64,000 nucleotides of DNA. Origin: CATQHW01 sp965243545. GTDB taxonomy: Bacteria; Spirochaetota; Spirochaetia; SZUA-6; Bin103. Every line of letters starts with the position of its first letter. Position 1 is the first letter of the stretch. Below, piece by piece: positions 54,173 to 62,200 of this stretch. The translations under genes and the position numbers were made by a program. The notes beneath the pieces are model-generated. The model worked only from the letters and a program-made list of their open reading frames with translations. It ran no database searches and had not been told where the DNA came from. The stretch lies in NCBI GenBank assembly GCA_965243545.1, contig OZ251573.1, positions 930,001 through 994,000 on the forward strand, read 5' to 3'.

Positions 54173-55247
54173 CGGTTCGGCGGCCGGGAGCGGCGGCGTT
54201 GCGGAGCTGCTCCGCCCGCTGATACCGCGCGCGCTGCTCGACGGCGCGGGCTGGGACCGCTGGCTGGCCGCGGTCACGGCGTTGCCGGACGCCGGGCTGG
54301 GCAGGCCGCTCGGTTGCGAGTTTCGGCTCGGCGAGGAGAATCCCGCGGCGGACCTGTTCGTCGTGGTCCGCCCCGGCGGCCCGTCGGCGCGGCGCTATAT
54401 CCGCCGGGGACAGGCCGCGCCGCCCGGTTCCGCGGCGGCCGCGCTGGGCCGCTTTCTCACTCGGCTCGCGCCAACCGACTCCGCATTGCGCACCGGCATC
54501 GCCGGGACGATGCTCGAATACGACTTGGTGGCGCCGCCGGCCGGCGCGCAAGCGGAACCGGCCGGTCAGGACCCTGGGGTGTTTCTGAAGCTGCCGCTTG
54601 CGCCGGCCCCGCATGACCGCCCGCAGCGCCTGCCGCTCGCGGCGCTCACGAACGCGGTGGGCTGGACCGACGCCGGCGATCTCCAACGGGCGGTGGCGCG
54701 GGCGCTGGCGGCGTTGCCGCCGCGGGCGCGGGTCGCGCACGTCGGAGCGTTGCCGGGCCGCACGCCGCGGGCGGTGCGGCTGGTCATCCAGGAGATCGGG
54801 CGCGGCGAGCTTGCCGGCGTGCTGGAGCGGTGGGGCCGGCGTGAGGCGATCGGCCCGGCGGCCGGCGTCCTGTCCTGCTTCGCCGGCGTCTTGCCCCTGT
54901 TCCGGCTGGCCGTGGACGTAACCGCTGCGGGCGTGCTGCCCCGGACAGGCGTGGAGCTGTACCGCGCCGGCTCGTGGAGCGACATCCCGGACAGCTGGTG
55001 GCGCACGGGCCGGGCTGACTGGGCGCCGGTCACGGAGCTGCTGGAGCGCCGCGGCTGGTGCCTGCCGGCCAAGGCGCAGGGGCTGCCGGAGTGGTGCGCG
55101 CTCGACAAGATGTTCGACCGCCGCGGGGTGTTCGTGGTCTACAAGGGGATCAACCACGTCAAGCTCACGCTCACGGACGCCGGAGTCGGCGCCAAGGCGT
55201 ACGCCGGCATGGCCGCCGTCCGCGCGCCCGACGAGCCGCGACGGTAG
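54168..55247 (+). CDS. Third member of the unrecognised RiPP-locus family, at the end of the heptose operon
   Basis: 359 residues if translation begins at ATT 54168. No ATG, GTG or TTG occurs in frame between 54063 and the conserved region, and GGAGG stands seven bases before the ATT. The ATT also overlaps the previous stop as ATTGA, like the ATGA overlaps elsewhere. The protein shares ordered blocks with the 9160-10281 protein: CEFRLGEENPAADLFVVV, MLEYDL, GALPGRTPRAVRL, VELYR, RRGWCLPAKAQGLPEW and GINHVKL. There is no RiPP precursor nearby. The family therefore occurs in two biosynthetic settings in one window. Function unknown. Confidence 0.75.
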   Translation: MDGSAAGSGGVAELLRPLIPRALLDGAGWDRWLAAVTALPDAGLGRPLGCEFRLGEENPAADLFVVVRPGGPSARRYIRRGQAAPPGSAAAALGRFLTRLAPTDSALRTGIAGTMLEYDLVAPPAGAQAEPAGQDPGVFLKLPLAPAPHDRPQRLPLAALTNAVGWTDAGDLQRAVARALAALPPRARVAHVGALPGRTPRAVRLVIQEIGRGELAGVLERWGRREAIGPAAGVLSCFAGVLPLFRLAVDVTAAGVLPRTGVELYRAGSWSDIPDSWWRTGRADWAPVTELLERRGWCLPAKAQGLPEWCALDKMFDRRGVFVVYKGINHVKLTLTDAGVGAKAYAGMAAVRAPDEPRR

Positions 55248-55327
55248 AATGACGGAGGTTCCGGCGCGGCCGGAGCGGCGCATGCACGGGCGGCTGCGCG
55301 CGAACTAATCCCTGCCGGACCCGCCGC

Positions 55328-55419
<92 letters not shown>

Positions 55420-55544
55420 TCCACCTTTCGTCAAGGGTGAGAAGCCATCGGTTTTGGTCCGTTGAACCGCCGGGGTTGGCCGAGCGTGTTGTAACGTCTC
55501 GGGCCGATCTGCACGCCCGGTGCGCAGCTGGCGAGCGCGGCGGG

Positions 55545-56798
55545 TCACGCCGGGGCTCCGCTGTACTGGGGATCGAACAGAGTGCCGTCTCGGAGCATCG
55601 CGCAGGCAACTTTGAGCAGGCGGTCTGCCACCGACCGCAACGCCCGAGCATGGCCGTGACCGCGTGCGCGCAACTCCTGGTACTTGGTCTTACTGCGCGG
55701 ATCGCGTTGCGCCGCCACCCGCGCCCAGTGGTACACGGCGTCGCGCAACCGGTTATGCGCCGCCAGCCGCCGCACGACGATCAGGCTCTTGCCCGAACGC
55801 CGCGTCACCGGCGCAGTCCCGCATAGGCAGCGTAGCGCGTGGTAGTCCCGGCCTTGCACCGCATCCGGCGCTTCGGCGAGCAGCGTCGTGGCGACCGTCG
55901 TTCCCACTCCGGGTACCGACAGCAGCACCGTCGCGTCCGGGGCCGCCACCTCTGCATCCGACCCGGCGTCGTCCGCCGACGCCGCCGAGCGTTCCAACAG
56001 TTCATCAAGCTGGGCGCGCGACTCCGCCAGTTGCTCGTTGACCACCCCCAGGCGCTTGACCAGCAAGCGCACGTGCGCCTCGGCAGCCTTAGCGGAACCC
56101 GGCGCCAGCGGTGCGGTCGGTTCCCGCAGCCGAGCGTGCAACTCCGCCGCATCAAGGCGCCGTATCCGGTGCTGCTGCAGCAGCTTGGCAAGCGTGTTGG
56201 TATGGCAGTTCGCCGCCATCTTCGGATTCGGCAGCCGCTGCCACAGCGCCAGCGCGAACCGCGACGTCACCTCGTCCTTGCCCACCGCAGCCAGAAACTG
56301 AGGATAGTAGCGCCACAACTGGTCCCGCATCCGGTTCGCCAGTCGCATCAGCTCGCGCGTCAGATCGTCCTTGATGCGCGACCACTCTCGCATCTCGACC
56401 TGCTCCGCGTTAGTCGGCTGCAGCCGCCGCAGGCAGTGCGGGTCCGTGCACAGCGCCGCCGCCAGCACCCGCGCATCGCGCCGGTCGTCCTTGGCCCCGG
56501 CCGGCGACAGCCGATCACGGAACCGGTCCAACTGCTTCGGATTGATTGAGTGCACGGCGAAGCCGCGCTCCATCAGGCTCTCCACTACCGGCCCGCGCGG
56601 CGTCTCGATGGCCACCGCCACTGCCTCAACAGTGCCCGCCACCGACACCAGCCAATCAGCAAGCGCCGCCAGCCCCGCGCCGCCGTGCGTGAACGCACGC
56701 TGGCCGGCCACCTGCCCGGCGGCATCCACCACGCACACCTGGTGCGATTCCGAACCCCAGTCCACCCCCGCGAACCATTTATCTGTGTCCCGAGTCAA
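55545..56798 (-). CDS. IS110-family transposase (DEDD recombinase)
   Basis: 417 residues from TTG 56798 (GGGGAGG five bases upstream). The RuvC-like domain has D13 in FAGVDWGSESH, E65 in AIETPRGP, and D105/D108 in KDDRRDAR. The C-terminal Transposase_20 part has LLSVPGVGTTVATTLLAE and LCGTAPVTRRSGKS. All DEDD residues are present, so it may be active. The frame is open into the upstream ROK gene, which could give a read-through fusion. Confidence 0.92.
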   Translation of the reverse strand: MTRDTDKWFAGVDWGSESHQVCVVDAAGQVAGQRAFTHGGAGLAALADWLVSVAGTVEAVAVAIETPRGPVVESLMERGFAVHSINPKQLDRFRDRLSPAGAKDDRRDARVLAAALCTDPHCLRRLQPTNAEQVEMREWSRIKDDLTRELMRLANRMRDQLWRYYPQFLAAVGKDEVTSRFALALWQRLPNPKMAANCHTNTLAKLLQQHRIRRLDAAELHARLREPTAPLAPGSAKAAEAHVRLLVKRLGVVNEQLAESRAQLDELLERSAASADDAGSDAEVAAPDATVLLSVPGVGTTVATTLLAEAPDAVQGRDYHALRCLCGTAPVTRRSGKSLIVVRRLAAHNRLRDAVYHWARVAAQRDPRSKTKYQELRARGHGHARALRSVADRLLKVACAMLRDGTLFDPQYSGAPA

Positions 56799-56839
56799 GA
56801 CATCCTCCCCGTCATCCAGTTTCCGAGCCACTCGGGCCT

Positions 56840-57031
56840 GCCAACGATACCTGCCGGTCCCTGTACTGGCGCTCGTAGCGCAAACTCTCCACGGGGCATC
56901 TATCGTCGGCCGACCGCCGGAGCGCTGGTCCCCCCCAGGTGCTTCGGAGCGCAAGGGGTGTTTGGCTGCTTCCGGCGTCCTGCCCGGCTCACAAGAACCA
57001 GTTGCCTTGTGACCCTGGCAAGAAAGGTACA
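56840..57031 (-). ncRNA. Candidate bridge RNA of the IS110 element
   Basis: Read on the minus strand, three folds follow each other. (1) A 5' hairpin TCACAAG/CTTGTGA (57013-57007 with 56996-56990). (2) A loop closed by CGCCGGA/TCCGGCG (56977-56971 with 56921-56915), with a small GCT-CCGA-AGC tip, carrying CCCC on one side and GGGGGGG (56936-56930) on the other. (3) A loop closed by GCCGACGATA/TATCGTTGGC (56910-56901 with 56849-56840), with a GCGCT-ACG-AGCGC tip, carrying GTGGAGAGT and GTACAGGG. The last two equal the right terminus (minus strand of 55424-55416) and the left terminus (plus strand of 57027-57034). This matches the target-loop/donor-loop plan of known IS110 bridge RNAs. Confidence 0.75.
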
Positions 57032-58214
57032 GGGGGGGGGGATCGAGGTTGCCTTCCAACAGGCACTCGCAGATGGCCAGCGCGCAGGTCGCCGACGTAT
57101 CGCTGACCGGACCGGTGACGGTACTGGCGGCCACCTCTATCCGCAGGGTCGCCGGCAGCAGCTCGTCCAGCGCCTTCCTGGCCGCCGCCACGTAACTGGG
57201 CGCCAGGCAGAGCGGACCGGCGATCACGAAGATCTCGGGCGCGACGAAGCGGACCGCCTGCGCGGTGACGAATCCCAGGCGCCAGCCCATCTCGCTCATG
57301 ACCGCGGAGACGGCCAGGTCGCCCTCCCGGTCGCGTTCGATGGCGTCGAACAGGCCGGGCCCCAGGCTGGCCATCGATCCGCCGGCAATCTCGACTTCGC
57401 GTCCCTGCAGGCGCTCCAACACGCCCCGGCCGCTGGCCACGCGGTCGAGCGTCGTGACGCCGCCGCGTTCGTCGGGCACCTCCATGACGCCGACCACTCC
57501 GGCGTTGTAGTCGTGGCCGGTCACCAGGCTCCCGTTGAGGATCAGACCGCTGCCGAGGCCGATGGAGCACGTGGTGCAGAGGACGTGGCGCCGTCCCCGC
57601 GCTACGCCGAACAGCGCCTCCGCCAGCGCGATGCTGTTGGCCAACCCGCCGACGCCCATCGGGATGCCGAGGACGCCGGCCAGCTTGGACCGCACCGGCA
57701 CGTCGCGCCAGCCGTCCAGATAGGGCGAGTAGCGGACGATCCCGGTTTTCGTATCGACCGACCCGGCGATCATGGCGTAGCCGCCGAGCAGGCGTTCCCG
57801 GTCGCGGCCGGGAAGATGGGTATCGATCAGGCGCATACCTTCGTTGGCGACTCGGCCGATGACCGCGTCCGGATCATTGATGGCCGGCAGGTTGAGTTCG
57901 ATCCCGCCCACCACCCGGTTGCGGAGGTCGGTCAGCGTGACGGTCTGCAGCATCGCGTCGATGGCGATGCCGAGCACGTAGCCGCTGCGCGGCTCCAGGT
58001 CGAGCGGCACGGGGCGGCGGCCGGGGCCGGCGCTCGGCTGATCCGCCAGTTCCCGCACCAAGCCGTCGTCGATCAGGCGCCCGGTGATGCGTGACACCGT
58101 CGCCCCGGTCAGCCCCACCCGGTCGACGATTTCGGTGCGCGGCAACGGTCCGTGCAGCACGATCTGGCGCAGTACCGCGGTCCGGTTGTGCGCTCCCGTG
58201 CCGGCCGTCGTCAC
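57032..58214 (-). pseudogene. ROK-family transcriptional regulator/sugar kinase-like, 3' end interrupted by IS110
   Basis: About 394 codons from a GTG overlapping the LysR stop (GTGA). An N-terminal winged helix (LPRTEIVDRVGLTGATVSRI) precedes the ROK domain (YVLGIAIDAMLQTVTLTDL, GVGGLANSIALAEALFG, GLGSGLILNG, GHDYNAGVVG). The usual Cys cluster of the ROK zinc site is only partly visible. The element entered after NLD in a poly(C) stretch close to the original stop, so the fold may be almost complete despite the disruption. Confidence 0.8.
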
Positions 58215-59092
58215 TTTCGTCCCCCGAAGCAGTCGGCGCACTCGTCGAGCAGCCAGGCGCGAAACGCCATGACGTCGGGCCGGCTGCGCAACTCCGCCGG
58301 GGTGAGCAGCCAGTAGGCGTCGTCGCTCGGCAGACTGGCGGCGATGGGCCGCACCAGGCGCCCGTCGGCCAGATCGTCATACGCCAGCGCGGTGTCGGAG
58401 ATGGCCGCTCCCAGGCTGTCACGCGCCGCCTCGAAGATGAGCGTCTGGCTGAAGCGCGGGCCGGCGGTGGCGTCGATGCCGCGGATGCCGGCCGCCTCCA
58501 GGAACGTCGGCCAGTCCGCCCACCCCCAATCCTTCGGCAGCCGTTCATGGTGCAGCAGGGTGACGCCGGCCAGGCTGCCGTTGCCGGCGAGCTGCGGGCT
58601 GCACACGGGAAAGAACTCCACTTCGGCCAGCTTTACCGCATTCGGGTCGCCGTCGAGCCGCCCCCACTCGATGCTCAGCGCGCTGTCGGGCGACGTCCGA
58701 GCGGTGAGGATGTCGTGCACGACCACGGTGGCGCCGGGCGCCCGGCGGCTGAAGCGGTCCAGGCGGCGAACCAGCCACGACACCGCGAAGATCGGCGGGA
58801 CCCGGATGACGACCGTTCCCCGGTCCGACGTGCGGCGCATCCGGTTGACCGTCTCCGTTATCTGCGCGAAGGCGGGATCGAGTCCCTGGCGCAGGTGCTC
58901 GCCGGCGACGGTGAGGCGCACGCCGCGGCCGTCGCGCTCCAGCAGCGGCACGCCGAGGTCCCGCTCCAGCAGCCGGGTCTGACGGCTCACCGCGCTGGGG
59001 GTGACGTACAGCGCCTCCGCGGCGGCCGACACCGATCCGGCGCGCGCCACGGTCACGAAGGCCAGCATGGCGTTGAGGGAGGGGAGGGCCAT
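58211..59092 (-). CDS. LysR-family transcriptional regulator (GcvA-like)
   Basis: 293 residues: N-terminal HTH (LNAMLAFVTVARAGSVSAAA and VTPSAVSRQTRLLERDLGVP) and a PBP2-like effector domain. Its stop overlaps the ROK start, so both regulators form one transcript. It is divergent from the giant repeat protein gene, a common arrangement for a LysR regulator and its target. Confidence 0.9.
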   Translation of the reverse strand: MALPSLNAMLAFVTVARAGSVSAAAEALYVTPSAVSRQTRLLERDLGVPLLERDGRGVRLTVAGEHLRQGLDPAFAQITETVNRMRRTSDRGTVVIRVPPIFAVSWLVRRLDRFSRRAPGATVVVHDILTARTSPDSALSIEWGRLDGDPNAVKLAEVEFFPVCSPQLAGNGSLAGVTLLHHERLPKDWGWADWPTFLEAAGIRGIDATAGPRFSQTLIFEAARDSLGAAISDTALAYDDLADGRLVRPIAASLPSDDAYWLLTPAELRSRPDVMAFRAWLLDECADCFGGRK

Positions 59093-59185
59093 CAGCCGCC
59101 AATCTGTGAGTTTTTAGAAACTGTTGCCATCATAGAAATCATTTGATCGGCTCTTGCGCTTCCGGTAGCTTCCCGGCGACGATTA

Positions 59186-59204
59186 GTTACTTACGGATTG
59201 TAAC
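59186..59204. promoter_or_regulatory. GTTAC-N9-GTAAC inverted repeat, possible LysR site
   Basis: A dyad in the AT-rich 135-bp gap between the divergent LysR gene and the giant repeat protein. Size and position fit a LysR-type binding site (T-N11-A form), though binding is not shown. Confidence 0.35.
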
Positions 59205-59227
59205 GAAATCGTAATGTAGCGGCACAG

Positions 59228-62200
59228 ATGGGAATGGTAAAGGGCTTGCGGCGTTCCGTCGAGGGCATGGGCGTGGCCGCGGCCGTCCTGTGCGCCGCGC
59301 TGCTGAGCCTGCCGGCCACGGCCGTCGCGCAGACCGGCGCGCCCGAGGTGCGTGGGGTCTACGTCACGTCCAGCCCCAGCAAGGCGTCGGAGACGGAGTT
59401 CCGGCCCTACGAACAGGGCGACCACGTCGACGTGCAGGTCCTCTTCAGCCAGGCGGTCACGGTGACCGGCGCGCCGCGGCTGGCCCTCACCATCGGCTCC
59501 CGCACCCGCCACGCCGCCTTCCGGTCGGTGTCCGGCGGCAACGTCTTCTTTCGCTACGAGGTGATGGGGGGCGACCGGGACGCCGACGGCATCTCCGTCG
59601 CCGCGGACGCGCTGACGCTCAACGGCGGCGCCATCAGGGCGGGGGGCGTGGCCGCCGCGCTCGGCCTCGGCAGCCACGCGCTCGGCAACCAGGCCAACCA
59701 CCGGGTGGACGGCGGCTGGCCGACCTATGGCGGCGTGGCGCAGCCCGCCTACGCCTTCACGCGCGGGACGCGCGGCAGCTTCACGTTGCCGGCGGCCGCG
59801 GACGCGAATTCGTGGACGACCTACGCGCTGGCGGCGGCGCCGGCCCTGCCCGGCGGCCTCTCCTTCGACCCGGCGACCCGCGTCCTGTCCGGCGCGCCGG
59901 AAGTGGGGATGGCGAAGACGGCCTACACGCTCAACGTCCTCCATCTGGCCGGGCTTGAGCGCAGAGTGCTCGCGGACTCGCTGACGTTCACCGTCACGGC
60001 CGCCGGAACGACGCCGGCGGTGAGCGGGGTCTCCATCGCCTCCTCCCCGGCCGGCGGGACCAGCTACGCGACCGGCGAGAACATCGACGTGGAGGTCACC
60101 TTCAACTACCCGGTGACGGTGACCGGCGCGCCGCGGCTGGCGCTCGGCATCGGCTCCGCCACGCGGCAGGCGGCTTACCGGACGCACGGCGGCTCGAAGG
60201 TGAGCTTCCGCTACCCGGTGGCCGCGGCGGACGTCGACCGCGACGGCATCAGCATCGCCGCCGGGGCGCTCACCTTGAACGGCGGCGGCATCGAGGCGTC
60301 GAACGTCGCCGCCGCCCTCGGCCTCGGCAGCCACGCTATCAGCAACGACTCCGGCCACCAGGTGAACGATCCCCAGCCCTCGTTCGGCACGGCGACGGTG
60401 GCGGACCGGCACTGGACCGCCGGCACGGCCGCCAGCCTGCAGCTGCCCCAGGCGACCGGCGGCGACGGCACGGTGACCTACGCGCTGACCGGGCCGGGCG
60501 CGGTGACGTCGCTGAGCCTGCCCCAAGGCGTGGTCTGGACCGCCGCCACGCGCACGATCTCGGGCACGCCCGGCGCCGCGGCCGCCGCCGCTTCCTACAC
60601 CTGGACCGCGACCGACGGCGACGGCGATACGGCGCGGCTCGCGTTCGACGTCACGGTGGCCGCCGCCAACGCGCCGAAGCCGATGGGGCTGACGTTCTTC
60701 ACGCAGCCCGGCTTCGAAGGCAACTACGTCGCCGGCGAGCGAATCACGCCGATCATCCAGTTCAATCAGCTCGTCACGGTGACCGGATCGCCGCAACTGG
60801 AGATCGACGTCGGCGGCGCCGTCCGCAAAGTCCCGTGTCATTCGTCGTGCCGGGAAGGCGACGTCAACGTGCTCTCGTTCCAGTACACGGTGACGTCGTC
60901 GGACTTCGACGGCGACGGCATAAGCATTCGCGCGGGGGCGCTTTCGCTCAACGGCGGGACCGTCGTGGGGGCGGACGCCGCCGCCGTGCCGGCGTCGCTC
61001 GCCATCGCCGCCTACGCCAAGATCAACGCCGCCGGGCACACGGTGCGCGACACGCAGCCGAGCTTTTCCCGGACCGCCGGCGCCGCCGCCCGGACGCTGG
61101 CCAAGGACGCGGCGACGGCCACCACCCTGCCCGCGGCAAAGGACGGCGACGGCGCGCTCACCTATACCATCTCGCCGGCGCTGCCCGCCGGCCTGGCGAT
61201 GGGGAGCGCGCGCCCCGCCATCACCGGCACGCCCACCTCCGCCGGCGCGACCACGCACACCCTCACCGCCACCGACGCCGACGGCGACGCGGCGACGCTC
61301 GGCCCGTTCACGATCACGGTGGTGGACGGCGCGCCGGCGGTGTCCGACGTGACCATCGTCTCCAAGCCCTACGCCAACGGCGCCTACGGCCTGAAGGAGC
61401 TGATCCGGGTCACGGTCAAGTTCGACCGCCCGATCAACGGGGGCAATCTGTTCAACTCCAAGCTGGTCCTGGACGTCGGCGGGACGACCCGCGAGGCCCG
61501 CCGTGACGGCTTTCACGGCGGCGGCATCCTCTACAAGTACGCCGTGCAGGCGGCGGACCGCGACGCGGACGGCATCAGCATCGGCACGGACGCGCTGGTC
61601 CTGAACGGCGCCGCCATCACCGACAGCGCGACCGGCGTGGCCGCGTCGACGGTGCTGGGGACGCACGCCATCACCAATGCTGCGGCGCACCAGGTGGACG
61701 GCTCGGTGGCCACCCCCCTGGCCGTGGAGGCGGTGAGCATCATCAGCACCCCGGCCGGCAGCGACGGCTACGACGTGGGCGAGGAGATCAACGTCCGGGT
61801 CACCTTCTCGCGGCCGGTCAGGATCAACGGGTCGCCGCGGCTGGCCCTCGCCATCGGCGACGACGTGCGCCAGGCCTCGGCGAGCACGTTCAATGGAGGG
61901 AGCGAATGGGAAGGGCTCGGGTTCAGCTACACCGTCACCGCGAACGACCGGGACGCCGACGGCGTCTCCGTCGGCGCCTCGGCGCTCACCCACAACGGGG
62001 CCACCATCCGCGACGCCGACGGCACGGACGCGGCGCTCGGTCTGGGGACGCACGCCATCACCAACGCCTCGGCGCACAAGGTGTACACGCCGGCGCGGGT
62101 CACCGGCGTGACCATCAGCTCCAATCCCGGCGCGAACGGCACGTACGACGTGGGCGAGACGATCGACGTCGATCTGTCCTGGTCGCAGAGGGTCGTCCAC

